A DNA stretch of 64,000 bases from Spirosoma agri (GTDB lineage Bacteria; Bacteroidota; Bacteroidia; Cytophagales; Spirosomataceae), in NCBI RefSeq assembly GCF_010747415.1, contig NZ_JAAGNZ010000002.1, positions 930,001-994,000 on the forward strand, given 5' to 3'. Below the pieces are notes generated by a model. It was given only the letters and a program-made list of their open reading frames with translations, was not told the origin of the DNA and did not search any database. Of the stretch, positions 32,508 to 40,716 are shown piece by piece (position 1 is the stretch's first letter; every line of letters starts with the position of its first letter). The translations under genes and the position numbers were made by a program.

Positions 32508-33791
32508 TTAAATCAAGTCCCATTCCTTCCGGTATTCCCGAAACAGCAGCGCATTGGCGGCTGCGTTGTGTCTGAATTTCTCTTTGCGGGCGTTCCACTC
32601 CAGCGGCTGACCGAGTCGGTACGAAATCAGGCCAAGGTGCATGGGCATCGTCATTTGTCGGGCGTAGGCTAGGTTCGACTCCGGTTGCTTGCGTGATTTT
32701 ACGGAATTGATGAAGTTCTGCTGATGACCCGGCGACCGTTCGAGCGTGATTGGAATGTCGGTAATGTCGTTCATGACCACGCCGTTGATCGTAATCTCGC
32801 GGGTGTTGTAATCGCAGAGCAACGTTCCTTTGTCACCCTCGAAATAAGCGCCGATACCCCGTTTTTCGGCACCCGGCACGTTGGGCGGGATGCTGGTCCA
32901 GTGTAGGTTCAGACCGTCGAATTCGTAATCAATATCGATCCATTTGGGCGCGTCGCCAATACCTTCGGGCGCTTCACCCTTCGCCGAAATACGTTTCAGA
33001 CCAGTCGGGTTGATGGCCCACCAGACAACATCGGCGATGTGACACCAGAAATCCTGAAACACGCCACCCGAATAATCGAGAAAATAACGGTACGTAAAAT
33101 GACAACGTTCTGGTGTGTAGAGCGAAACGGGGGCTGGTCCCTGCCACATGTCCCAATTGAGCGTCGATGGTGGCGTCTGATAAGTCGCCGGTCCAAGTAC
33201 GGGCGGGAAGCCAGTTTTCCAGAGCCGTACCGTATGCACTTTGCCAATGGCCCCGCTCTGTATAAGTTCGACAACGCGATGGTAGTTATCGCCCGCGTGA
33301 ATTTGGGTGCCCAGCTGAAAAATGCGATCGTAGCGATTCAGCGCCTTCAGCATTTTTTGTCCCTCGCGGACGCTGTAGGAAAGCGGCTTCTCGCCGTACA
33401 CGTCTTTTCCCGCCTGAAAGGCCATAATCGCAATCTGCGCGTGCCAGTGGTCAGGCGTTGCGCAGGTGATTGCATCGATGTCGGAGCGGTCGAGGAGGTG
33501 ACGGAAGTCGGCGTAGGTTTTGGCTGTCGTGTTTGGCGTTATTTTCCGGAGCGTGTCCAGTGATTTGGCCAGGTGTGTTTCGTCCAGATCGCACAGACCG
33601 ACAACCTCTACTTCGGGCAGATTGGCAAACCAGTTAAGGTGATTTGTGCCCATGCCGTTGAGGCCAATGTGGGCTACCCGCACGCGGTCGCTGGGCGCTA
33701 CGTTGCGCTTCTGACCGGGAAAGAGGGCAAAACCAAGCGCAGCCGCGCTACTTTGTTTAATAAAATCCCGGCGAGTGGTTTGACTGGTCAT
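32508..33791 (-). CDS. Gfo/Idh/MocA-family oxidoreductase with Tat signal
   Basis: The 427-residue product begins with a twin-arginine signal (RRDFIK at 7-12 and a hydrophobic stretch ALGFALFPG). A Rossmann domain (VRVAHIGLNGMG) with VYGEKPLSYS at the nucleotide/substrate junction follows, and then the C-terminal alpha/beta domain. Members use NAD(P) to oxidise or reduce sugars and cyclitols. The Tat signal implies export as a folded protein with bound cofactor, common in Bacteroidota glycoside catabolism (for example 3-keto-sugar pathways). No obvious sugar operon surrounds it. Monocistronic or co-transcribed behind the thioesterase 47 bp upstream. Confidence 0.9.
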   Translation of the reverse strand: MTSQTTRRDFIKQSSAAALGFALFPGQKRNVAPSDRVRVAHIGLNGMGTNHLNWFANLPEVEVVGLCDLDETHLAKSLDTLRKITPNTTAKTYADFRHLLDRSDIDAITCATPDHWHAQIAIMAFQAGKDVYGEKPLSYSVREGQKMLKALNRYDRIFQLGTQIHAGDNYHRVVELIQSGAIGKVHTVRLWKTGFPPVLGPATYQTPPSTLNWDMWQGPAPVSLYTPERCHFTYRYFLDYSGGVFQDFWCHIADVVWWAINPTGLKRISAKGEAPEGIGDAPKWIDIDYEFDGLNLHWTSIPPNVPGAEKRGIGAYFEGDKGTLLCDYNTREITINGVVMNDITDIPITLERSPGHQQNFINSVKSRKQPESNLAYARQMTMPMHLGLISYRLGQPLEWNARKEKFRHNAAANALLFREYRKEWDLI

Positions 33792-33838
33792 ACGGCAGAG
33801 GGGACGGGCTTAATCGATACGGTCGGTTCACTATCTGG

Positions 33839-34255
33839 TTACGCGTTGATGATAGCAATAGTCAGTCGGCTGACGCACACAAGCTTTCCGTTTTCGTCTG
33901 TGATGCGAATGTCCCAGATATGGGTTGTGCGGCCAATATGAATGGGCGTACAGCGGCCATATACCCAGCCGGATCGGACTGACCGAATGTGATTGGCATT
34001 GATTTCTAACCCAACGGCTCGCTGTTTCGATGGATCATCGAGCAGCATGTACGATGCGACGCTACCGAGCGATTCGGCCAGAACAACCGACGCACCCCCG
34101 TGTAAAATGCCAAATGGCTGGTGCGTGCGGCCATCTACAGGCATCCGGGCGATCAGATACCCTTCGCCCGCTTCGGTAAACTCAATACCCAGATGGTTGA
34201 CGATTGAGTCGGCATGAGCAAACTCAAGGTTACTCAGGTCAAAGCCTGCTTTCAT
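33839..34255 (-). CDS. Hotdog-fold thioesterase, PaaI/YdiI family
   Basis: The 138-residue product is read from the ATG at 34255; an in-frame extension to 34330 runs through promoter sequence. It has the PaaI-type motif QPFGILHGGASVVLAES with HGG at 52-54 and the likely catalytic Glu61. It hydrolyses acyl- or aroyl-CoA thioesters in the cytoplasm; the substrate (for example DHNA-CoA in menaquinone synthesis) cannot be decided. It is divergent from the histidine phosphatase, with a TAGCTTTG box on its own strand 46 nt upstream. Confidence 0.9.
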   Translation of the reverse strand: MKAGFDLSNLEFAHADSIVNHLGIEFTEAGEGYLIARMPVDGRTHQPFGILHGGASVVLAESLGSVASYMLLDDPSKQRAVGLEINANHIRSVRSGWVYGRCTPIHIGRTTHIWDIRITDENGKLVCVSRLTIAIINA

Positions 34256-34256
34256 A

Positions 34257-34949
34257 ATGCCGCGAATTTTGTTAATTTTGCACCCGAATACAACGGAAGA
34301 CAAAGCTAAGAGCTTGCAACAAAAAACCATCTATTTAATTCGCCACGGCGAAACCGATTTTAATCGGCGGGGCGTGGTGCAGGGAAGTGGCGTTGACTCC
34401 GATCTCAATGAGATGGGTCGCGCGCAGGCCATGGCGTTTTTCCAGGCCTATCAGCACGTTCCCTTCCAGAAAGTTTACATTTCTGGCCTTCAGCGAACCT
34501 ACCAGACCGTCGAGTCCTTTATTGAACTTGGCATTCCATACGAGAAACAGACCGGTCTGAACGAGATCAGCTGGGGCATCATGGAAGGCAAGGTTCCGGG
34601 AAATACCGACAACGAATATTACCGCAATCTGATCGAGTCGTGGTCGTCGGGCAATACGGCGCTACCAACCGATGGGGGGGAAAGTCCCGACGAGGTGGCG
34701 GCCCGTCAGAAGGTGGCTATCGATGCGATTCTGTCGCGTCCAAACGAAGAGACGGTGCTGGTTGCGATGCACGGCAGGGCCATGCGGATTTTACTTTGCT
34801 GGCTCACGGCAAAACCCCTGGCCATGATGGATCAGTTCGAGCATAGCAATCTGTGTCTTTACAAACTCCGCTACGAGTACGGCAGCAACACGTTTACAAT
34901 TGACGTCGCCAACGACACGTCGCACCTGCTGACGCTGGCTCTGGTGTGA
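34257..34949 (+). CDS. Histidine phosphatase family protein (phosphoglycerate-mutase-like)
   Basis: The 230-residue frame has the RHG catalytic motif LIRHGETDFNRRG (nucleophile His30), VYISGLQRTYQT, an acidic EISWGIMEGK segment and the second catalytic histidine in VAMHGRAMR. It is a phosphomonoesterase of branch 1 of the family, cytoplasmic, with unknown substrate. Start choice is uncertain: the only ATG (34257) is one base from the start of the divergent thioesterase, and a TAATTTTG -7 box lies inside the first codons at 34273-34280. A TTG at 34314 (LQQKTIYLIRHG) may therefore be the true start, giving about 211 residues. Confidence 0.9.
   Translation: MPRILLILHPNTTEDKAKSLQQKTIYLIRHGETDFNRRGVVQGSGVDSDLNEMGRAQAMAFFQAYQHVPFQKVYISGLQRTYQTVESFIELGIPYEKQTGLNEISWGIMEGKVPGNTDNEYYRNLIESWSSGNTALPTDGGESPDEVAARQKVAIDAILSRPNEETVLVAMHGRAMRILLCWLTAKPLAMMDQFEHSNLCLYKLRYEYGSNTFTIDVANDTSHLLTLALV
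34273..34280 (+). promoter_or_regulatory. TAnnTTTG -7 box for the histidine phosphatase
   Basis: TAATTTTG is a full match on the plus strand. It would place the transcript start near 34286, downstream of the annotated ATG, and thus favours a later translation start. Confidence 0.4.
34301..34308 (-). promoter_or_regulatory. TAnnTTTG -7 box for the thioesterase
   Basis: TAGCTTTG on the minus strand is a full match, 45 nt before the ATG at 34255. It lies 20 bp downstream of the opposing box at 34273, so the two divergent transcripts overlap. Confidence 0.4.
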
Positions 34950-35108
34950 CCGCAGTGATCGGGAGTGGTGACTGACGCGAAATTGGGCAGCAAGGTCAAC
35001 CTGTTTTTATCCGTCCTTATTTCCTTTTCTCCTTTTCCTCTTCCTTTGGTGTAGTTATCCCGAAAGTTGAGTTAAAATCTTGTACATTCGCTCATCGTCC
35101 GGCAAGGG

Positions 35109-36209
35109 ATGATCGATGGAATGAGCACATCAAAGCAAAAAATATATTGGTTCTGCCAGTTCTTCGGTTGGTTTCTACTGACCATGGTGGAGTATCTGGC
35201 CTATCTGTTGCAGGATGGGTTCGATATTAATGTTCTTTATTTAGCCATTGCCAACATTTTTCTTGGAATTACCTTAACCCACCTGTACCGGCTCATGATT
35301 CGGCGCTGGAATTGGGTCCGGTTGCCCTTTTTTCGGCTTGCCCCCCGCGTTTTGCTGTCAGTGCTGGTTATGGCATCGATCATGACCATGCTGAACCTGC
35401 CAATCGATCGGCTGCTGGTGCCGCAGCGTATGGTCGAAGAACCCTGGCTGTTGATCGGCTATATCATGAGCTTTGGCAAGACCATGCTGGCCTGGGTACT
35501 CAGCTATACGGCTTATCATTATGTTGAAGAGAACCGGAATGCCGAAATCGAGCGTATTCTGCTTAAAACCAGCATTCGGGAGACGGAAGCCAAAGTGCTC
35601 CGGTCGCAGCTGAATCCGCACTTCGTGTTTAATGCACTGAACAGCATCCGGGCGTTGGTCTACGAAAACCCCACCAAAGCGCAGCTGAGCATCACGCAGT
35701 TGTCGAGCCTGCTCCGCAATTCATTACTGGCCGACCGGCGAAAAACGGTTGAACTGCGTGAAGAGATCAAAACGGTCGAAGATTACCTGGCCCTTGAAAA
35801 AGTCCGCTATGAAGAGCGACTGGCCTGCCAGATCAATCTAGACAGCCGGACACTGTTCTGGCAGGTGCCGCCCATGATGCTTCAGACGTTGGTCGAAAAT
35901 GCAATCAAGCACGGCGTTTCTACCGCAATAGGGGGAGGTTTTGTTGAGGTTCAGTCAACGATTGTGGCCGATAAACTGCATATTTCTATCCGGAATACGG
36001 GGGTACTAGGCGATAAGGAAGCATCGGGCGGCTTTGGACTGGCCAATACGGCTCAGCGGCTCGAACTGCTTTATGGTCCTGAAGCTACCTTCCGGATTTT
36101 TCAGGAAGAAGACCACTACGACGGGCCGGTTGTTTGCGCCGAAATCACCATTCCTACTCAGTCCGAGGGAATATTCCGGCGTGAGAAAGTAAAAAATGGT
36201 GAGTTATAA
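35109..36209 (+). CDS. LytS/YehU-type sensor histidine kinase
   Basis: The 366-residue product has four membrane segments (about 14-35, 42-62, 80-99 and 113-137). A short coiled linker leads to a His_kinase domain with LRSQLNPHFVFNALNSI (phospho-acceptor His171), and a HATPase domain with LQTLVENAIKHGV and GGFGLANTAQRLELLYG completes it. There is no periplasmic sensor domain, so the signal is probably membrane-borne. It pairs with the LytTR regulator 107 bp downstream. Translation may start at Met1 (35109) or Met5 (35121). Confidence 0.93.
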   Translation: MIDGMSTSKQKIYWFCQFFGWFLLTMVEYLAYLLQDGFDINVLYLAIANIFLGITLTHLYRLMIRRWNWVRLPFFRLAPRVLLSVLVMASIMTMLNLPIDRLLVPQRMVEEPWLLIGYIMSFGKTMLAWVLSYTAYHYVEENRNAEIERILLKTSIRETEAKVLRSQLNPHFVFNALNSIRALVYENPTKAQLSITQLSSLLRNSLLADRRKTVELREEIKTVEDYLALEKVRYEERLACQINLDSRTLFWQVPPMMLQTLVENAIKHGVSTAIGGGFVEVQSTIVADKLHISIRNTGVLGDKEASGGFGLANTAQRLELLYGPEATFRIFQEEDHYDGPVVCAEITIPTQSEGIFRREKVKNGEL

Positions 36210-36316
36210 GCAGCTATCAGCAGTATACGATAACTAATAAATCACGAATGATGAATGACTCGATCCGGTGACACCTTCACGCCCGAGACAAGCCGTTATC
36301 ATTCACTATCTCCCTT

Positions 36317-37060
36317 ATGAAGACCCTTATCATTGACGACGAGCGGCTGGCCCGCAACGAACTACGCCGGTTGCTGGAGAACTTCCCCAAAATTCAGATT
36401 ATCGGTGAAGCGGCCAACGCAGATGAAGCCTTGCCGATGATCGAAGAACTGGAGCCAGAACTGCTGTTCCTCGATATTCAGATGCCGGGGAAAAATGGGT
36501 TCGAGTTGTTACAGGCCATCGAAGGCAAAACACCGGAAGTTATTTTTACTACGGCCTTCGATGAATACGCCATCAAAGCCTTTGAGTTCAACGCGCTCGA
36601 TTACCTGCTCAAACCCGTTGAACTGGGCCGTTTGTCGGAAGCGATACACCGCGTTGAAGAGGAGCAGCAACATGCGGCAGAAGCGGCCGGTCCTGGTGCC
36701 TCTATTGGGGGCGCTACCAAAATTCTGGGTGAGAACGATCAGGTGTTTGTGAAAGACGGGGAAAAGTGCTGGTTTGTCAAGCTGGGTAAAGTGCGGTTGT
36801 TCGAATCGATGGGTAACTACGTTCGTCTGTACTTCGACGACCAGAAACCGTTGGTACTGAAGTCGCTCAACGCGTTAGAGGATCGGCTAAATCCGGCCAC
36901 ATTTTTCCGGGCAAACCGTAAGCATATCATCAATCTGCAATGGATCGAGAAAATTGAACCCTGGTTTAGTGGTGGCTTACTGGTTACGTTACGCGGAGGA
37001 GATAAAATTGAAATTAGTCGTCGTCAGGCAATACGATTTAAAGATTTATTAAGTTTGTAG
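36317..37060 (+). CDS. LytTR-family response regulator
   Basis: The 247-residue product has a receiver domain at 1-118 with IIDDE, phospho-acceptor Asp53 (LFLDIQMPGKNG) and the LKP motif (DYLLKPV), and a LytTR DNA-binding domain at about 145-247 (FESMGNYVRLYF, FFRANRKHIINLQWI). Partner of the kinase at 35109. LytTR proteins bind direct repeats upstream of target genes; I cannot identify the sites here. Confidence 0.94.
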   Translation: MKTLIIDDERLARNELRRLLENFPKIQIIGEAANADEALPMIEELEPELLFLDIQMPGKNGFELLQAIEGKTPEVIFTTAFDEYAIKAFEFNALDYLLKPVELGRLSEAIHRVEEEQQHAAEAAGPGASIGGATKILGENDQVFVKDGEKCWFVKLGKVRLFESMGNYVRLYFDDQKPLVLKSLNALEDRLNPATFFRANRKHIINLQWIEKIEPWFSGGLLVTLRGGDKIEISRRQAIRFKDLLSL

Positions 37061-37194
37061 GTCGAGCGACTGTGGTGATAGGTTATTGGTAATCGGTTAT
37101 TAGATTATTAGTCTACTAAATAGGGCATTGCCTGTATTGCCCAGTTGCTGTACTACTAATTTACTCAACACCTGATTACTACACATTCCCTCGC

Positions 37195-37992
37195 ATGAAG
37201 TATCTTCTCGCTGCGTTTCTTTTAAGCTCAGTAAGTTTAACGGTATCCTGTACGCGTTTTAAAGCCGGACCGCCACTTCTGGAGCGTAAACAGTATAACC
37301 TTGCCGGAGCGAGTACCTGTGATACGACCATTAACAAAGGCGTCGATGTGTCGGTGTCGTATTTCGTACTTAGCGAAGAGTCGGAGGCTGCCCGTACGAT
37401 CAACGATAGTATGCAGCAGATAAGTGCTGGCAGCATCGTGGGCTGGCTCGACAGCGCGACTGTCGCGAATAACCCCGACGTGCGTACTGATATCAATAAA
37501 GCCGCGACCTTATTTGCGACCGACTACGAATCCATGATGAAAGATATGGATAAGTTGGGTGGTTGCTGGGAGTTGAAAACCACGGCTGATACGGTCTACA
37601 CGGGTCCAAACGCCATTACGATCAAAGTGGAGACGTTTGCCTACACGGGCGGAGCGCATCCCAATTCTAACCTGGCCTTCTATACCTTCGATCGGGAAAC
37701 GGGCAAAACACTGGCGCTGAACGATCTGATCTCCGATACAACGGCTTTGCTCGGTGTCGTCGAAAAAGCGTTCCGAAAACAGCAGGATCTGCGACCGCAG
37801 TATAATCTGGAGGAGCGCGGTTATTTCCTGCGGGACGGTCGGTTCTTTCTACCCGCTAATGTTGGTGTGGGTCGTGATGGGCTGATCTTCTACTATAATC
37901 CGTACGAGATAGCCGCCTACGCTGTTGGGCCAATTGAAGTGACGGTGCCGTATGAACAACTCAATGGAATCATGCGCGGCACCTGGTATTAA
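37195..37992 (+). CDS. Lipoprotein with DUF4163/DUF3298 (RsiV-like) domains
   Basis: The 265-residue product has a lipoprotein signal ending LTVSC (Cys19). The body matches the DUF4163-DUF3298 pair: an N-terminal alpha/beta part with AARTINDSMQQ, then FAYTGGAHPNSNLAFYTFDRETGKTLALNDLISD and a last beta region. In Firmicutes the same fold forms the lysozyme-binding part of RsiV. Here it has no transmembrane anti-sigma part, so the ligand is unknown. It is attached to a membrane facing the periplasm. It lies 134 bp after the LytTR regulator. Confidence 0.87.
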   Translation: MKYLLAAFLLSSVSLTVSCTRFKAGPPLLERKQYNLAGASTCDTTINKGVDVSVSYFVLSEESEAARTINDSMQQISAGSIVGWLDSATVANNPDVRTDINKAATLFATDYESMMKDMDKLGGCWELKTTADTVYTGPNAITIKVETFAYTGGAHPNSNLAFYTFDRETGKTLALNDLISDTTALLGVVEKAFRKQQDLRPQYNLEERGYFLRDGRFFLPANVGVGRDGLIFYYNPYEIAAYAVGPIEVTVPYEQLNGIMRGTWY

Positions 37993-38022
37993 CTCCATTA
38001 AACGGTAGCATCCTCTGATAGT

Positions 38023-38313
38023 ATGACGTTCGATCAATTCACCGCCACACTCGACAAACCACAGCCACCCGCCGGGCTGTCGCCACTGCTCCAGGCGCTC
38101 TGGTACGATGCGCAGGGAAATTGGGAAGCCGCCCATAACGTTGCCCAAACCCGAGAAGGCGAAAAGTCTTATGATCGCATCCATGCGTATCTGCACCGAA
38201 AAGAAGGTGACCGTTTTAATGCTAATTACTGGTATCGTCGGGCGGGGGTATCGTTCTTCGATGGATCGCTGGAAGAGGAGTGGGCCATTCTGGTCAAGCA
38301 ATTGCTGGCGTAG
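38023..38313 (+). CDS. Small conserved protein of unknown function
   Basis: The 96-residue cytoplasmic product has a characteristic aromatic/histidine pattern: LLQALWYDAQGNWEAAHNVAQ, IHAYLHRKEGDRFNANYWYRRAG. It looks like one or two helical hairpins (TPR-like). I know this pattern only as a conserved hypothetical. It starts 30 bp after the lipoprotein and is probably co-transcribed with it. It ends 3 bp before the convergent broken globin. Confidence 0.8.
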   Translation: MTFDQFTATLDKPQPPAGLSPLLQALWYDAQGNWEAAHNVAQTREGEKSYDRIHAYLHRKEGDRFNANYWYRRAGVSFFDGSLEEEWAILVKQLLA

Positions 38314-38316
38314 CCC

Positions 38317-38656
38317 TCACGGAACATAAGGTCCACCTGTTTCGCCCCAGCCCCACTTGGGCATTGGCGCATCGATTGCTTCACCAATCGTATTGGTATT
38401 CGAGTTGATGACTGCTAATCGCGAGCCCCACTCCAGATAACCTACCAGCGCGGAGCGAAATTCCGGATTGTCGGGCATACCGACCTCATCGGCAGCTTCC
38501 TGAATCAGCGTGACCCACCGACGACGTTGCGATTCGGTCAGGTGCTTGCCAAGGTGGTGGTGAATCATGTCATAATGACTGCCTTGCTTCAAGCTTTTCC
38601 ATTCCGCCCGCCCATTCGCATAAAGTTGGGATCGTCGCTTTTGGTCCTGTTTCCAT
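38317..38656 (-). pseudogene. Truncated group II (YjbI-like) globin, internally deleted and frameshifted
   Basis: Two fragments of one globin lie in different frames. The 5' fragment (ATG at 38656 to a TGA at 38570) reads METGPKATIPTLCEWAGGME and four further residues, the usual start of these globins, before meeting foreign frame. The 3' fragment (38592-38317) reads GSHYDMIHHHLGKHLTESQR and continues to LEWGSRLAVINSN, the usual C-terminal half, without a good start codon (only TTG). Roughly 50-60 residues that should carry helices B to E are missing. I infer a deletion that also shifted the frame. A sequencing error alone would not explain the missing segment. Confidence 0.65.
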
Positions 38657-38699
38657 CTGGTTACTAATTAATTCCATACAAGATACGTGGATTTGGTGC

Positions 38700-38732
38700 A
38701 AAAAAAGGCCGCTCCCTAAACGGGAACGGCCT
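38700..38732 (-). terminator. Intrinsic terminator downstream of ald
   Basis: On the minus strand AGGCCGTTCCC, loop, GGGAGCGGCCT is followed by a T run (the A run at 38700-38706). It lies about 93 bp after the ald stop. Confidence 0.75.
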
Positions 38733-38824
38733 GCGTCTGTCGATGAATAAGTAATAAGTTAGAACAGGTCGGGAAGTTGTAAAACAACGCCCTTTAGCCT
38801 GTTTCTGAATTCTTTAATCTGAGT

Positions 38825-39958
38825 CTAGTTGGCCAGTTCTTCTTCCGATAATACCTCACTGACAGGAGTCAATGGTAGACCGAACGCATCAGCTACACCT
38901 TGATAAACAACCTTGCCGTCCACTACATTCAGACCCAGTTGCAGGTCCATATTGTCGCGACAAGCCTGTTGCCAGCCTTTATTGGCCAGTTGCAGCGCAT
39001 AAGGCAGCGTAGCGTTCGTCAAAGCCAATGTGCTGGTATAGGGCACAGCTCCCGGCATGTTGGCAACGCAATAGTGCACAACGCCATCGATAATGAACGT
39101 AGGATCTTCGTGCGTAGTTGGCCGACAGGTTTCAATGCACCCCCCCTGATCAACGGCTACGTCGACCAGTACCGTACCAGGCCGCATCAACGTTAGCATA
39201 TCGCGGGTGATCAGGTGCGGTGCCTTCGCGCCCGGAATCAATACCGCGCCAACGATCAGATCGCAGACCTTGATCATATCACGGATATTGTATTCGTTCG
39301 ACATCATTGTCTGCACGTTTGGCGGCATGATGTCCGACAGGTAACGCAACCGTGCCAGGCTAACGTCCATGATGGTGACATGAGCCCCTAGACCGGCCGC
39401 CATTTTAGCCGCCTGCGTACCAACGATGCCACCACCCAGAATCAGTACGTTAGCCGGTTTTACGCCCGGTACGCCACCGAGCAGGATGCCACGGCCCTTA
39501 AGCGGTTTTTCGAGGTATTTAGCGCCTTCCTGAATAGCCATCCGGCCCGCTACTTCCGACATGGGAACCAGCAGCGGCAAGCTACGATCCGGACGTTCAA
39601 CGGTTTCGTAAGCCAGGCAAACGGCTCCTTTCGCCAGCATCGCCTGCGTCAACTCTTCCGATGAGGCAAAGTGGAAGTAGGTGAACAGCAACTGGTCTTC
39701 TTTGATAAGATCGTACTCAGAGGCTATCGGCTCTTTCACCTTCATAATCATTTCCGCAATGCCGTATACTTCCTCGATTGATGGAAGCATAATGGCACCC
39801 GCCGAAATATATTCTTCGTCCTCAAAACCACTACCTTCGCCAGCGTTGACCTGTACGTAAACCGTATGGCCATGTTTGCGAAGCTCGGTTACACCAGCCG
39901 GTGTTAAAGCAACTCGGTTTTCATTGTTTTTGATTTCCTTAGGAACACCAATAACCAT
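38825..39958 (-). CDS. ald: Alanine dehydrogenase
   Basis: The 377-residue product is complete. The N-terminal catalytic domain has MVIGVPKEIKNNENRVALTP (Arg15), Lys75 (MKVKEPIAS) and His96 (FTYFHFASS). The NAD domain has GRGILLGGVPGV and LILGGGIVGTQAAKMA. It interconverts L-alanine and pyruvate plus ammonia with NAD in the cytoplasm. Family length is about 371. It is divergent from an Lrp/AsnC regulator 174 bp away, the usual regulator of ald, so control by that protein is a reasonable inference. Confidence 0.96.
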   Translation of the reverse strand: MVIGVPKEIKNNENRVALTPAGVTELRKHGHTVYVQVNAGEGSGFEDEEYISAGAIMLPSIEEVYGIAEMIMKVKEPIASEYDLIKEDQLLFTYFHFASSEELTQAMLAKGAVCLAYETVERPDRSLPLLVPMSEVAGRMAIQEGAKYLEKPLKGRGILLGGVPGVKPANVLILGGGIVGTQAAKMAAGLGAHVTIMDVSLARLRYLSDIMPPNVQTMMSNEYNIRDMIKVCDLIVGAVLIPGAKAPHLITRDMLTLMRPGTVLVDVAVDQGGCIETCRPTTHEDPTFIIDGVVHYCVANMPGAVPYTSTLALTNATLPYALQLANKGWQQACRDNMDLQLGLNVVDGKVVYQGVADAFGLPLTPVSEVLSEEELAN

Positions 39959-39998
39959 GCTGTTTCGGACGTTAAAATTTGTTAGTTAGTAAGGTATA

Positions 39999-40006
39999 CA
40001 AAGGTA
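39999..40006 (-). promoter_or_regulatory. TAnnTTTG -7 box for ald
   Basis: TACCTTTG on the minus strand is a full consensus match, 40 nt before the ald ATG. No -33 TTG at standard spacing; activation by the Lrp/AsnC protein could compensate. Confidence 0.45.
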
Positions 40007-40132
40007 AGTTGACCGGGAGTATTTTCTAACTACTACTCCCTTTTTGGGAAATATGGCTTCCTGTCTATATATTAGCAGGAAATTGTCCTGATAGTATACC
40101 GTTTTTCTGACTGCTACCGTACCAATTTCCCT

Positions 40133-40597
40133 ATGGTTAATTTAGATTCGACAGACCGTAAAATACTGGGCCTTTTACAGGAGAATGCCCGGCTGACGAT
40201 TCAGGAAATCGGGCAGCGGATCAATCTGTCCAAAACACCGGTTCACGAGCGCATTAAACGGCTCGAACGCGAAGGGGTCATTGATCGCTACGTGACAATT
40301 CTGGACAAGAAAAAACTGGGGAATATACTGATGGTGTATTGCCAAGTAACACTGGATCGGCAAACGCGCGATGCGTTTGCGGACTTTGATGCCGCTGTAC
40401 GCGAGCTACCGGAGGTGCTGGAGTGCAATCGGGTATCGGGAACGTTCGATTACCTGCTAAAAATCGTTAGCCGGGACATGGAAACATATAACCGGTTTCA
40501 TCAGGAACGATTGTCCGTCATTCCGGGTATGCTGCATATAAACAGCTTTTTCGTTATGGCAGAAATGAAAAATTCCACTGTCGTACCAGTCGGATGA
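40133..40597 (+). CDS. Lrp/AsnC-family transcriptional regulator
   Basis: The 154-residue product has an N-terminal AsnC helix-turn-helix (LDSTDRKILGLLQENARLTIQ, then INLSKTPVHERIKRLEREGVI) and a C-terminal RAM effector-binding domain (about 70-150) with ALEC-like VLECNRVSGTFDYLLKIV. Such proteins form octamers and sense amino acids. Divergence from ald suggests that it responds to alanine or a related amino acid. Confidence 0.94.
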   Translation: MVNLDSTDRKILGLLQENARLTIQEIGQRINLSKTPVHERIKRLEREGVIDRYVTILDKKKLGNILMVYCQVTLDRQTRDAFADFDAAVRELPEVLECNRVSGTFDYLLKIVSRDMETYNRFHQERLSVIPGMLHINSFFVMAEMKNSTVVPVG

Positions 40598-40626
40598 TTC
40601 GTTCAGCCAGACTAATAAAAAAAGGT

Positions 40627-40701
40627 TTATCCCACAGAGGCACAGAGAACACAGAGATGTAAAATACGTACCTCCGTGTTCTTTGTGCTTCTGTGGGATA
40701 A
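40627..40701. repeat. Imperfect 29-bp palindrome with CACAGAGAACACAGA core
   Basis: Arms 40627-40655 and 40673-40701 pair at 26 of 29 positions with a 17-nt loop. It lies between the convergent ends of the Lrp gene and the efflux adaptor. The same core is seen at 29268-29347. No T tract. It may terminate both genes. Confidence 0.7.
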
Positions 40702-40716
40702 TCGTGCGCCGGTAGT

